DNA of 60,000 bases, from NCBI GenBank assembly GCA_030704615.1, contig CM060731.1, positions 22,632,001-22,692,000 of the forward strand. The letters run 5' to 3'. Position 1 is the stretch's first letter; each line of letters starts with the position of its first letter. The position numbers and the translations under genes are program-made. The notes beneath the pieces were generated by a model. It saw nothing but the letters and a program-made list of their open reading frames with translations. It searched no databases and was not told the DNA's origin. This DNA comes from Takakia lepidozioides. Lineage: Eukaryota; Streptophyta; Takakiopsida; Takakiales; Takakiaceae. Below, one piece after another: positions 46,860-58,775 of this stretch.

Positions 46860-46960
46860 TGGTATATGGTAAGAGTAATGGTTTAGGGTGCTAAGGGTAA
46901 GGATTAAGGGAAGGGTAAAGGGAAGGGTAAGGGTTTAGGGTTTGGATTTAGGGTAGAAAA
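46860..46960 (+). repeat. Interstitial telomere-like block 2
   Basis: A stretch of GGTTTAGGG, AAGGGTAAGGATTAAGGG, GGGTAAAGGGAAGGGTAAGG ends in the same TTTAGGGTTTGGATTTAGGG block as 46631-46661. It is degenerate telomeric repeat, plant type. Confidence 0.7.
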
Positions 46961-47072
46961 GGACAAAGTTTTTGAAATGATGGGGCAAACTATGGTGCTT
47001 TCATGATATGATTGACCTGGAATCCCACCCTCCACCCTGTTTTTTCAGAACCCTGAAATGTAATGGGGTATT

Positions 47073-48041
47073 TGTCGCGCGGCTTTTACTCACCCATCCC
47101 TTCGCTATCCGAGGCGGAAACTCCAAGATAGAAGAGTTGGAAATCTCTAAGTACTCAGCCCGCGCAGAACAATCAGTCATGACCTACAGCTAGTGTATCA
47201 TGGGGGTGTTTCCTATTTGTTTCCTTTTCCGCATTCATCTTAGCTACCTTACCATTGATAATTAAGTATCAGTTTGCTTCATCAATTTTATCGGTTTCCT
47301 TCACTCCTCCATTCAATCCACAGCTTCACTCAGATCTCTCTACACAGTGTGATTGTATCGTATAAGTATCAGATTATGATTTATCAGGTATCAGGCCGAA
47401 GCCATTGTGTCTCTATTCTCCTCTACAATATCCCTACAGCTTTGCATATAACAAGCATCTACTAATCCTCTTTCCTCCTTCATCGTGCTCACCGACTTCC
47501 GCTCCCGCCTGACTCCCAAGTCCTCCCCGAATAATGATAACCTCCCCTATCATTCCCCGTTCTTCCCTTTATCCTCCTATCCGCGTTCTAACCGTTTCCC
47601 TCTCTAACCGTCGTATGTGAACTAACATGTTCCCTTCACTGGTGTTGTTCCCCACAGTCGTTCCCTGTCCTACTCTTCGTTCCCTATTATCGTGACAGCT
47701 GTGTCAAGCGGTGACTGGCTGTGTTTGGCTGTGTGTTGGCTGTGACTGGCTGTGTGGCTGTGTCTGCTGTGACTGTGGGCTGTGTGGGCTGTGTGGCTGT
47801 GACTGCTGTGTGGGCTGTGTGCTGTGACGGCTGTGTGGGCTGTGACTGTGTGTCGGCTGTGTGGCTGTGTGGCTGTGACGGCTGTGTGGGCTGTGACTGT
47901 GTGGGCTGTGTTGGCTTGTAACCCCCCTCTACAGTGCGCTGCTGTCACCCCTAAGGTTCCTGTTTGTCTCAGTCTGTGCAAAAATTAAGGGTACCCTACA
48001 GATCCCGTATAAGTGTCTAAGTCCCCTACAGTCCTCTAACA
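47073..48041 (-). mobile_element. LTR of the large Ty3/gypsy element (3' LTR in element orientation)
   Basis: The segment begins TGTCGCGCGG and ends CTCTAACA, so it has TG...CA termini on both strands, and is 969 bases long. Its first 638 bases match the right LTR (59363-60000) with about four substitutions and a few small indels. It is followed at 48042-48058 by a pyrimidine tract, which on the minus strand is a polypurine tract directly before the LTR. A CTGTG-rich tandem array lies at 47703-47917. Confidence 0.88.
47703..47917 (-). repeat. GGCTGTG tandem array inside the LTR
   Basis: More than 20 imperfect units of GGCTGTG, with variable TGTGG, ACT and ACGG spacers, make up about 215 bases. 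A similar array occurs in the interior of the same element at 52294-52496. The right LTR reaches this array only at the end of the window. Confidence 0.85.
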
Positions 48042-48058
48042 TTACCCCTTCCCCCCTC
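48042..48058 (-). other. Polypurine tract of the retrotransposon
   Basis: The minus strand reads GAGGGGGGAAGGGGTAA immediately before the TG that starts the 3' LTR. Position and composition fit the plus-strand primer used in reverse transcription. Confidence 0.75.
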
Positions 48059-48336
48059 AAAAAGCCGTGTCCTCACGGTTTACTGTTTCCGAGTAGCAAA
48101 CCTTTGTGAGTGAGCACCTTGTTGACGTTGAGAGTTTCGTGGTGGGCTGTGTGTACGAGCCCGAGGTCTGTCTCTGGTTGATGGAGATGGTTGATCACTA
48201 CCTGGATTCTGGAGGCTGATATCGAGGTAATCTTTCCGGCATAGGAGATCCCCTTTGTTTCTTCTCTTCCATCTGAATTGCATAGTCTTCTCCCATGTCA
48301 AAAGAATTTTGTGAAGAAACAGTTGTATCAGAATCC

Positions 48337-51300
48337 TCATCGCCTCTCAGGTTTTAATTTTCGAACTTTTTGTGGAATCATCTGGGGCATACAATGCTGT
48401 CCTACCATGTCTGGAAGTTTGCATTTTACAACCTGGTGTAACCGTTGAACAGCAAAATTGGTGTAGACACTGAGCTCCTTGTCTGTCCAGATGAGTGGGG
48501 TACCAATTACTGGTGCGGCGTGCAAGTATTTCCATGCGATATGTCCCTTATAGAAAATGTCATCAAGTCCGAATTTCTGTGTTGACAAATTGTTGCAGGC
48601 TGCTTGAAACCATGAACGAATTTGAGAATCCTTCTGTATCATAACTTTTGGGTCATATAGGTACATATGAGGTGGCACCGAAGGTAATACCCAATGATCT
48701 CCACTGGAGTAAACTTTGAAAGCGTGCTTGCATCTTTTGTTGCTCATGTGGTAACGTATCAGAAAACAAGCAGCGTAGTATAGCCCGCACCCCATGACAA
48801 TACTTGCTATCTCCTTTGGTCTTGGTATAAATGAGTCCATGTACAACCTGGAAAGCAACCAATTCCCTCAACATGGTACCTGCCTCGTGCCAGTATTGTG
48901 CAAAGTGATGATCTTCAATATGTCGATTGTTTGGAAGAACTTTAGTCCTGGTTGCCACTGGCAGCCAAATACGCATGATTTGGTAGTAATGTGCGAATGA
49001 CTGCGGAGGACTAAATTCTTTCCAAGCCAAATCCAACATGATGGGAATTTGGTTGAAGGGCATAATCATAGCCCTACTGTACTCCCTGGCAGCTGGAGTT
49101 TTAGGTGGGTTAAAAGCTGCATTGCCCCATACCTCCGGCTGTGGTGGCTGTGGTGTGGTTGTAGTAACCACAGGTTCAGCTACTGGTACACTGACCTGTT
49201 GTGGTGGTGGTGGTACTGGTTCCTGTACCATTGGCATCTCCTGCACCTCCTGTGAAGACTGAAAAGCCAGAGTTCTGGCTTGCAAATAAAGCCATTAGCT
49301 GTTCCTGAGGGATATAGACTCTTTGGTCGATGTTTGAAGTGAGGTCTTCCACTTGAGTCTGGAGTCCGTCTACATCCTCTTGTAACTCTGCTATCCTACT
49401 ATAGACATTGTCTATAGTAGTTGTGGCAATGTTCTGCACCTGCAGTCTGAGCTCATTCATCTCGCTTTGGGTGAGCTTCCGTGGGCTTTGCCTTCTACTG
49501 GCCCTTGTGCTAACCAGACCTGCATAAGGCTGTTATCCACCAAGCTGCTTGTGGTTCCCCTGAGAGTTTGCTCCTCTCTTAGCTTATACAATTCCAACTG
49601 CTGTTTGTAAAGCCTTCATGCGCTTCGCCTGTGGCTCAACCAATTGCGCATAGGCAGCAAGTAGATTATTGGCTTCTTTCGAAGCCTTGTTACTGACCGC
49701 GATTTCATTTCTATTGGCCACGATGGTTTGTTGCAACTCCACGATGTATTTCTCTTCTCAGCTTCCATCTGCCTGTATTGCTTGAAAGTATCTTCATTGC
49801 GACAGATTGTATTCTTCATATCGACAATGAGCTTCATGTGCTCCACATTCTCTTCTTCTGCCTTCGTACATTTTTCCGCTTGACTGTTTATTTCTTTGTT
49901 GATTGGTCAAGCATAGTTGTAAATGTAGCGCATTGTATCGCCATCCTGTTATGCACTGTCTGCAACTCCGTATGTAGTGCATTCAGTTCTTGCAACTTGC
50001 TTTCATGCTGCACCTGCATTTGGTATAGCTGTTGCTTATGTGCTTCGTGCAACTGGTCTTGCGCGAGGCCTGCCTCAATCAATTGTTGCTTGGCCAATTG
50101 CAAAGCCATTTCTGTATTGGCCAAGTCCTGCTTCATCTTGAGAGTGACCTCTTCATCGACCTTGTTTGCACACTCAGTGGCAAGTCGAGCCTCAAACTCC
50201 TTCCTGAGTTCTTCTTTCAAGGCTGTCAATTGGGTAATTGGAACATGGGTTTTGACATAAGTCCCAACAAATTAAGTGTCCTGCCTATGGAACTCATCAG
50301 CATTGCCTGTTGAGGGTCATCATGGTGAGGTTGCTGCTGTTCCTCCCGATCTTCAACAGTATGATGTCTCACTAACCCATTCAGACCATTGTCCCACCGG
50401 ATTTCTTCCTGAACTACTTCATTTATGACCGGTGCTACAGTGTCATGGCCTTCCGCCTGTGGTACCTCCGACACAGGTGTGTGCATTATATGTACCTCAG
50501 GATTTCTCTTGGGCAACTGTTGCACCTCTGGGATTTCTGTCTCTTGACCAGACCAGAATATTCATAGAGAAGGTCCCTTTCTCTATTTCTGCCACTATCT
50601 GTTCTGTAGTTGGAATATCTATCCCTTCACTTTCCAAATCAATTATTTCGGTTGAGCTGCATGGATAACTTGTGACCTTGTGACAAGTCGTTTCAAGTGG
50701 CTGTTTGGTTGTGATGCAGAAGTAACTTCTTCTCCTCCCTCTCTGAAGGTCCTGCTTCCAGTAATAACATTCTTTTTGTGCTGCTGTGCCCCTTCCTGGT
50801 CATGAGCTTGGGAAACATTATCATGCGGAATCCGTGAAGCCAGTGGATCCGCCACTACAGTCTTTCCCCTTCTCTGCCTCTTAGTCTCGGGTTGTGCTGC
50901 TAGTCCACCCTCACTGTGTGAAGAGCCTTGCTCTTCCATTGCAGTTGTTTCTGGCTCAAACACTCCCATTTCCTTCCTTTCTTGTGCATTAAGTATGCCA
51001 GAATAAGGATTATTTGAGCAATGATTGGGCCAGACACTATGATAGGAGATTTTGCGGTAGTACCTTGTAATCTTTTCATCTCCTCTACCAGTGCGTTGTA
51101 CATTATGTCCGCCCATGGTACCTCTTGTCCCTTCAAGCCTTTGAGGATTTCCTCTGTGAAGGATCTGCTCAAATATTGTTGGTTCTGTTTCAGGGCAATC
51201 AGAACGTTCAATACTTGGCCTATGTCTTTTAACCCTGGGTACACAGCTTTGGTACAAGCATAACCCTGAGTTTTAAAGAAACTCCCTTCTTGGAATAAAT

Positions 51301-51834
51301 CCCCTATTTGCAGTCTTTCCCTGTGTTCCTCCACATACACATGACCTGCTGGCAATCGAAACAATTGCTGGAGGTATAGGGGAGTAATCATTTAATTCAA
51401 CTCCCTTCACCGTTGTTGTTCCTGTCTTTGGCTCAAAGTTCTGCAAAATTGTAACATGTACTGTCTATGGTGTAGTGTCCAATCCATGCTTTGCAATCCT
51501 TCCAATCTCAGCTCCTTCAGTATCTTATCGCCTGTGGGGTAGCCATCGTTTGTTTCTGCAGAATTGTGGTGCTCTTCACCCTGATTTCCTCCATTCCTCT
51601 CACTCTCTTCATCTTAGACTCACAGAACTGCTTTGGCTGTAACAACTGCAGGAATGCCTGTAGTGCACAAAGCAGAAACGTATGGTTGCCGCAGAAAGCT
51701 ATGGGTAATCTCTTGTAAGCCTGCGGGGCTTGCAAGCATTGTTCAAGAAAAAGCTGCTCTTTCGTTTCGTGTCTCTGCCATTGCGTAAGTAATATTGCGA
51801 GCGTATAGTCTGTTAGTTCCTCCATAGTTTCCAA
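48337..51834 (-). pseudogene. Extra 3' coding region of the retrotransposon, function unknown
   Basis: Between integrase and the 3' LTR lie successive minus-strand frames joined only by frameshifts. 51834-51517 starts METMEELTDYTLAILL. 51391-50900 has ITPLYLQQLFRLPAGHVYVE, a WADIMYNALVEEMKRL helix and a hydrophobic segment IIVSGPIIAQIILILAYLMH. 51002-50643 is hydrophilic with KRQRRGK. 50229-49888 is a long coiled coil rich in Q, E and A. 49460-49176 is another heptad-like helix followed by a Gly/Thr-rich tail. 49285-48653 contains a Pro/Gln/Val-rich spacer and an aromatic domain (FAHYYQIMRIWLPV). 48858-48337 continues it with a positively charged end. It occupies the position of env-like genes, but I see no signal peptide or clear glycoprotein features. 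I do not recognise the family. Structural, packaging or captured-host roles are all possible. Confidence 0.6.
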
Positions 51835-52293
51835 GTTATAGCATTTATGGCCTGTCCTGTCGAGACGCCCGTTACTCAGAACGACGCCGCCTCTTGCGCT
51901 TAATTTCCCTCCATTTCTTGATCATTTCTCTGGTTTTCTATTGGCTGTATCCGCTGTGACTGGATTTTAACTTTTATCTTCTTTAGTGGACTTTCCCTGT
52001 TGGATAGTCCACTAGGATCACACATGCGACATGAATTCGTTTTTCTGTACTTGCCGTTCGTTCTGTTTCCCTTTTTCGTATTCATTAATGGGCCCGCCTT
52101 TCATCCCTTTTGACGGCCGTTCTTGTCCTCTTTCTTTTTGACACCTGTCCTTGCACTTCATTCTCTGCTGTGTGTCGCACCCTGACCTCCACGTGTCTAT
52201 TTTTAAATAATTTTCCGTTTCTTCTTCCTTCAGCCATTTTCCTGAAGTTTTTTGTGTCCACTTGTCACTGATTCTATGGATCGTGTAACTTTA

Positions 52294-52496
52294 GTAGGCT
52301 GTGTTGAGCTGTGACAGGCTGTGTCATACTGTGTTACGCTGTGATAGGCTGTGTTGCACTGTGGTAAGCTGTGATAGGCTGTGACACGCTGCGGTAGGTT
52401 GTGATACGTGCTGTGCTGTGTTTGGGCTGTGATAGGCTGTGACCTGATGGGCTGTGATAGGCTGTGTTCCTGTGTGCTGTGATAGGCTGTGTCACG
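52294..52496 (-). repeat. GGCTGTGATA tandem array in the retrotransposon interior
   Basis: About 15-18 units of (A/C)GGCTGTGATAGGCTGTG type repeat between integrase and the extra ORFs. The unit resembles the array inside the LTRs (47703-47917). Confidence 0.85.
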
Positions 52497-52605
52497 TTTG
52501 TTTTGCCCACCCCGGTCATATATACTGGGCCTAGCGACAAGTGTTCCATACTCCGTTCGTAACACTGGTGCAGCCCGTGACTGCTCTTGCGGTTCAACAT
52601 GCAAA

Positions 52606-53677
52606 TCATGCTGCGGGTTTGTCATGGATACCACTGTACCCCTTCAACTTATTTGCATTGACTCTTCCCAGCATTTCTTTGTTAATGGTTTGTAACATGG
52701 CTGTGTTGTTATCATACATCTTTTGTATGACATAAGGTCCTTTCCATGGTGATTTAAGCTTAGAAGCTTGAATCTTTCCTTTCTTCTGCAACCATCGAAC
52801 CAAATCCCCCGCCCGTCTTAAAAAAGTCTTTAACTGCCTTCATCCACTGTTCCTTTCTCTTTCTTCATCTGAATTCTGGTCATATTATCAGCTGCATCAG
52901 CACGTACTTCTTCCCATGGTACAGTCAATTCATGTTTCCTGACCTTGATGGAGTCTTGTAATTCCATTCTTTTTCCCATTCCCCACTCCGTTCTCATGGT
53001 TGGTAACAGGAATTCCACTGGAAGTAAGGCTTCCATACCATAAACTAATTGGATGGTGTATACTTTGTGGTGACTTTATAGAGATCCTGTATGACCACAA
53101 AGCTGTCAGCAGCTTTGTATCCTCAATCCAATCGTCTGTTTGCATTGACTATTCTTAGCCAAGATAGTACATAGTATTTTGTTTGTAGCCCTGTGCCTGT
53201 CCATTACCAACTGTGGGTAATATGTTGTACTTCGTTCTATGCACATCATAAACTCTTTAGTCAATAACTCAATGGTCTCATTCATGAAGTGACTTCCTTG
53301 ATCACTGATAAATTCTAAGGGGACATCCAAATTCGTGTAAGTATTTTCTCGTACAGGAACCTTGCTGTGGACTTGGCTGTGTTGTTCCCTCAAAAGCTTT
53401 AGCTTCACCCACTTTGTGTATAATCATGGCTGTAATTATGTACCTGTGTTTTGTGTATCTTGGATGGTGGATTAATTGGTCCAACAATCTAGTCCCCATT
53501 TCTGAAATGGTTCCCGTAGGCATTGTAGGATGCAAGGCCATTCTTCCCAGATCTCTGCAAAGGTCCTAGCCTCTGACATTCATCACACTTCTGACAATAC
53601 TCATGTACAATCTTTGAACAACGTAGGCCACCAGTATCCTGCGAGTAGTATCTTTCTACTGGTAGTCTCTTCTCCAA
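52606..53677 (-). pseudogene. Retrotransposon integrase (broken)
   Basis: On the minus strand the zinc-finger part reads YCQKCDECQRLGPLQRSGK (53489-53677). The core retains VPLEFISDQGSHFMNETIEL with one catalytic Asp, and STTYYPQ (53106-53408). The C-terminal domain VRWLQKKGKIQAS...LKSPWKGPYVIQKM is intact at 52606-52803. Frames change several times and stops interrupt the core, so it is inactive here. Confidence 0.85.
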
Positions 53678-53979
53678 AATGACCTCCAGCCACTCCTTTA
53701 TGAACTTCCTCCAAGACTTTATTTACTTCATGGTGGTACAAGAATCGTTTTAGTACCACCATCTGGTCCTAACTTATACATTCTGCTTCCTACCATAGTA
53801 TAAGGGTAACTTTGATAGTCGATTCTCTTCCTCTGCTCCTTACCATAACTAGGTGGGCACTGACCATGAGCAGGTAGTATCTGATTGGCCACTGCCAATC
53901 TAACCATTCATTCTGCAGCGTCCTTGCACCTCCATTACAAAAACTCGCATCAGGGTAACTGATCGTATCCCTCATCCTG

Positions 53980-55200
53980 TGGGGCGGCCTCTCCTGTTGT
54001 TAGTCGTGACAAATGATCTGCCACAAGATGCAAACGGCCGGTTTTGTAAATAACCTCGGAACTCAACCTCATGCAAGATTATTAACCACCTCGTTCTATC
54101 CTTCCTCTTATCAAGGTTTGTTCACCAGATATATCAGAGCCTGGTGATCCACATAAAACATAAACTTTCTTCCCAATAGGTAATGCCTGAATTTCTTCAC
54201 TGCATGATTCATTGCCAATGCTTCTCTTTCCGTTGTGGCTATAGTTCCTCTCAGCACTGTTCATAAACCACCGGCTAGCATAGTACACAGGTGAATCTAT
54301 TTCCCTGTAAACATTCTGGGCTAACACCACCGCTCCCAACGTTTCTCACCGATCCCAACTACCCATGCTGATCATCGCAGTGAACATGAACTACTACATG
54401 CCAGTGAGGGTTAATCAGCACAGGTGTAGTTGTACTGACAGTGTAAGTTCCTCAAACGCCTGTTGACATTCAGCTGTCCATTGCAAACACTGGCATCTTT
54501 CTTACTTTCTTCAGAAGGGCTGCTCAATGGTGCTGCTATTTGTGCATACCTTTTGACAAATCTTCTATAATAACTGGTTTGCCCCAAGGAACTCCTTAAA
54601 ACTCTTAAACATTCACTGGTGGTGGAGAGACTTTAATGGACTCTGTCTTCCTGGGATCCACAAGGAGTCCCTTCTTACACACAATGTGTCCCAGAAGCAC
54701 CCCTGAGTTCACACAGAAGAGTACACTTCTCTGGGTTCAAGCCCATTACTCTCATCCTGCATCGTCTGGCCAGGCATAACTCCAATTTATGCAAGTGCTC
54801 ATTCTTAGAGCTGTACACACTGAAATCATCCAAAAACACCTGCTGAAATCATCCAGATACTCTTGAAAAGATTCACTTATCACTCTCTGAAAGGTCGCTG
54901 GTGGCATTACAAAGTCCAAAGGGCATGACTTTGTATGCATAAGCCCCCCAGTCTGTGATGAAAGCTGTTTTCTCTTGGTCTTCTTCTGGCCAGCTTGGCA
55001 CTTGATTATAACCACTGACCCTGAAAGGCTGATCCAATCGAATGAGTACATCTCATGGCCTGCCAAGTGTGCTAATACTGCTTCTGTGAATGGCAAAGGG
55101 AAAGGATCTTTCTTCGTACAAGCAGCAGCTTTTTATAGTTCACACATACTCTAGTTTGCCATTCTTCTTGGGACCTATAACAATGGGTGACAACCAAGTT
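53980..55200 (-). pseudogene. Retrotransposon reverse transcriptase and RNase H (broken)
   Basis: Reverse transcriptase pieces on the minus strand are EEWQTRVCVNYKKL near 55140, PFTEAVLAHLAGHEMYSF at 55040-55096, and PPATFQRVISESFQEYLDDF near 54830-54900, where YLDD/FLDDFSVY-like residues mark the active site. RNase H follows with GAVVLAQNVYREIDSPVYYA and ASRWFMNSAERNYS (54082-54339). Each block is in a different frame, with stops between. Confidence 0.85.
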
Positions 55201-55989
55201 GTATACTCTATTGGGTATATAAACTTAGCCTCAGCCAACTTCTTTATCTCTTCCCAACCTGCTGTGCGTAGTTGGGATTCATTCTATAGACCTCTCCGGC
55301 TTGATTGGTACTGTACCCTGGTTCCATTCAATTTTATGCTGACGCGACTTCAGGTGGTATCCCTTTTAGATCCTCATAGCTCCAAGCAAATACATCTCTG
55401 TATTTATGAACAAGCTTTTAGCTTCTTCGAAGACTCTGGCTCCAACTACAGCTCCTACTTTCACCATCTCCGGTTCCTCCTGAGTTCCCACATTTATTCT
55501 CACTTCTCTCAACCTGCTCATCAAGCTGTGATTGTCCAACCAGTCACCACTTCATCCTTTAAGCTCACAGTGGCTGGTTCTTCTAGGATTTCTATTCTCC
55601 CTCCTTTTCTTCATAGAAATGTGGTGTGTAAACAGTTGGTTTCCTCTTCAGTTGGTTGTTGCTGTCACTACACCACAGGCATATACCTCTCAAACAACTT
55701 AGGCTTTCCAGCCGCATCTCTGCAACCTGCTCCCACTCTGGGTGTGCAGCAAATAGGGTAGCTTCCTGCTCCTCATCCAGTCCTCCCCTCCCAGTCATAC
55801 TCTCTGACTCCTCGAGGTCTTCTTGTAGCAGGTAAGCTACTAGATTTCTTTGTGGTAATTTGTATCTTATCTTGCATCCCATTATGCCCAGTTAGAAACT
55901 GAGAATTCCAGTCATGGAATACCCTTGCCTGTTTCAGGCCATACGGACGTCCCAATAATAAGGAGTAAGCCTCCATGACTTCATCCATT

Positions 55990-56280
55990 TTTAATACATT
56001 TACTGTGATCATAAAGATCATTTTCTGTATCTGTATCTTAACTCCTCTTATTAATCCCAATGGCTGTACACTTCTTTGATCTGCCATTGTTACTGTAAAT
56101 GGGGCTTGTTTCATGTTACTTAGACCAAGCTTCTGCTTTCTTCCTTAATTGGTCTGTCATGATATTTACTACTCCAGAACCACCATCTATCAGTACATCA
56201 GTTAGTTCTGTGCTTCCAATTCTCAATTGGATTACTGGCATAGAATCATCAAAGTCCATGACTGTTTCTCGCCGCCTTCC
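55990..56280 (-). pseudogene. Retrotransposon aspartic protease
   Basis: The minus strand encodes FDDSMPVIQLRIGSTEL and then LIDGGSGVVNIM. DGGS stands in place of the usual D(T/S)G active-site triplet, a variant common in some plant gypsy groups. EAYSLLLGRP, the second conserved protease motif, lies about 80 residues on, in another frame. Confidence 0.75.
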
Positions 56281-56869
56281 GGCTTCACATTATAACTGGT
56301 CACCTTGCTGTTCAGGTCTGTGTTTCCTGTCTCTTGGGCAATTTCGATTGATTGCCTGATACAGCCTGTGCCTACAATAAGGTGCCACACAAATCTAATA
56401 GCTGTCCAATGGTAATTTCTGCTTTGGTCTGACATATTACTTCAGCCAAAGTCTCTCATTACTTTGCATGTCTGCATCTTCTTTTTTTCCTCCTTCCTCA
56501 CTCCCCTCTTTTTCTCCATCCGAATCAGAGGAATCTGCCACCAAATATCTTACTCTTTTGCATTTCCCTTATAGTATCTGCCACTTCCTTGTGCAGTTCC
56601 TTCTCATCTTTCCAAGTCTCTTCATCTTCAAGGCATATCATTGCCACTTCCATTCTCATCTTCTTCCTCTTCTACTGGAGGTATTAGTTTGGCTTTACTT
56701 CTTGTTACTATCATTGTACTTACTTCTGGTACAACACATGGCCTAACCATGTGAGCTGCCACCACTGGGGCCCTCATTCACAGGAGCTCTCATCTCATTC
56801 TGGTGTCTTATCCAGAATGAACAGGCTGCCTTGCGATGTCCTGGCTGATTACAATAGTAACATAGCTCT

Positions 56870-57709
56870 TCACCATTGGGTCCTCGCCCTTGGTCTGGCT
56901 TGGATTATTTCTATAATCGTGATTCCCGGCTGGTAATTCCCCCTTGGATTACCCTGATAGTTGCCTCTGGAATTTCCTTGGTAATTCCCTCTTGGATTAC
57001 CTCTCCCTTCCATGCCATTGTTATAACCACCAGACCTACCATAGTGGTCCTGATCATTGCTTCTTCTTGGCTGGGGCTGCACCTGATGCACCCTCACTTG
57101 CCTAGGTTCTCTTGCAGCTGTCCTTCTGTTGTAGTAAACATTCTCAGTAGAATGGTTATCCATTTTACAGATAGTACAGTGTTTCTCCTTCATGTGGCAT
57201 TCTGTAGTGGTATGGCCTTCATTCTGGCACTTTGCACACCATACACCCTTCCTCCAATGTGTTGCAGCCTCTGTGGCATACTTCTTCAAGATTTCTTCCA
57301 ATCTTTTCTCATAGTTATCCCTCTTCAACTTTTCCTTTCTCTTACTCTTTCTTTTTAGTTCTTGCTCTTCTTCTTCATCTGACTCATCTTCAGAGTCCTC
57401 ATCTTCTTTTTCTCTCTCTCTGAGCATTCCCAATTGCTCAATTCTGTTTGCAGTTTCAAATGCCTCCTCCACTGTATTATGGGGTAACATATCCACTTTC
57501 TTCTGCAACTCTGGTCTTAGTCCACTCACAAACCAAGTCTTCTGTAAACCGGGTGCTGGTACTGCAGCCAGCTTTTTCATCATCAATTCCATCTTCTCCA
57601 TATACTCTTCAACAGTTTCATGCTTCTTCTGCTTCAGCTGTTGTAAACTTCCATACACTTCATCCTCAGTTTTACTTGTCCTGAACCTATTTCGAAATGC
57701 TGTATTCAA
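56870..57709 (-). CDS. Retrotransposon gag: capsid and zinc-knuckle part
   Basis: This 279-residue frame begins NTAFRNRFRTSKTEDEVYGS. It carries the Retrotrans_gag pattern (QLKQKKHETVEEYMEKMELM, KTWFVSGLRPELQKKV), then an acidic/basic linker (EDEDSEDESDEEEEQE, KRKSKRKEKLKR). Next is a cysteine cluster CAKCQNEGHTTTEC with CTICKMDNHS, which would bind nucleic acid. It ends in a GNxRGNYQ repeat region. Gag would assemble the virus-like particle. The N-terminal part of gag lies upstream in other frames (57756-58754), so this piece is not a complete protein. Confidence 0.85.
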   Translation of the reverse strand: MNTAFRNRFRTSKTEDEVYGSLQQLKQKKHETVEEYMEKMELMMKKLAAVPAPGLQKTWFVSGLRPELQKKVDMLPHNTVEEAFETANRIEQLGMLREREKEDEDSEDESDEEEEQELKRKSKRKEKLKRDNYEKRLEEILKKYATEAATHWRKGVWCAKCQNEGHTTTECHMKEKHCTICKMDNHSTENVYYNRRTAAREPRQVRVHQVQPQPRRSNDQDHYGRSGGYNNGMEGRGNPRGNYQGNSRGNYQGNPRGNYQPGITIIEIIQARPRARTQW

Positions 57710-57755
57710 GCCATTCCAGGTTAGGAAATGATTATCAGGGAATCTTGCATACCAT

Positions 57756-58754
57756 TCACTTGCTTTCTTGATAAGTGAACAAAGGAAACAGTCTCATCTT
57801 GGCATCATCGCCATTCTCATTGTTCACTATACACATGTGCTCAAATTGGCTAATGTGTACATCGGGATCCCCTTTTCCTGAATATATTGGAAAGGGTGGT
57901 TTTGCCCGTTTTGGTTGTAACGCCATCTGTGGCCCTACCTTCTGCCCACTGACAGGTGCTGGCACCCTTGCTGGTGCTGGTCCTTCTGGACCTGTTGTTT
58001 TTGTGGTGGATCTTCCACCAAGTGGTGGCCTGAGCACTCCCTGCTTCTGGCCCCACGATATTCACAGTATTCCCAGCTTCAGTTGCACTACTTCCCACAC
58101 TCCCTGTCCCCCCAGAGCCAGATCCAGGCAGCCCGCCTGATCCCCTGAGCCGACACCTTCGTTGGCCTGTGATCCAAGTGCTCCACTTGATCCAGGTCCA
58201 ACGGGTTGGGATGTCCTGGTTGTAGTCTCAACCTCAGCTGTTGGGTCTACTTCTTCATATTCTTCCTCTTCCAATTTCTTCTCTCTGTTTTCATCCTCCA
58301 AGTTCTGCCCTTGGGTTTCTTCTTCACTCATGTAACTCAACTGTAATGGTGTTGGAGAGTCTGAACTCTCCGTTGGCTCTGCCACATCCTCTTCTCCTTC
58401 TTCATCTTCTGCTTCAGAAACTGGAGTTCCTGCTTTTGGTGTTCCATGCCAACTCTTATCAAAGATTTCTGTCAAGTCTTTTATCCAAGGATGTACCTCA
58501 GATCTTTCACCTCGTGATTGATCTTCTTCCTGTACCAATTCCCTTAATCTTTCTTGCAAAGAAACAGAAGGAGTGGCATCCAACTCTAGTTCTTCCGGTA
58601 TAGGTGATGCACTTTTTGATCTTGATGGTGTGAGAGGTCCAGATGATTCCCCTATGTCTATTCCTCTCTCCCAAAGATATGGATAATTAGCTTTCAGATA
58701 GCTTTCTCTTTTTGATGAATATCTCTGTCGTCTAGCTTCTCTTTCATCACTCAT
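57756..58754 (-). pseudogene. Retrotransposon gag N-terminal region (frameshifted)
   Basis: 58754-58062 starts MSDEREARRQRYSSKRESYL and is a 230-residue acidic, Ser/Glu-rich, probably disordered frame. Part of its C-terminal end and its continuation at 58037-57756 (YSGKGDPDVHISQFEHMCIV, KMRLFP) belong to the capsid start. Frame changes between the two and again before 57709 break the protein. Confidence 0.75.
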
Positions 58755-58775
58755 GTCCCATGTCTTTCATTTATT

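Larger units (their letters stand above)
45531..47072. other. AT-rich intergenic region before the LTR retrotransposon
   Basis: No gene is supported. The stretch holds a SINE copy and two telomere-like blocks. The remainder is AT-rich sequence with no recognised features. Confidence 0.5.

Noticed and set aside
47721-47921. 66-codon Val/Cys-rich ORF
   Set aside because: Produced by the GGCTGTG tandem array, not a gene.
55090-55761. 223-codon plus-strand ORF in the retrotransposon
   Set aside because: It is opposite the gypsy protease-RT region, whose motifs read on the minus strand.
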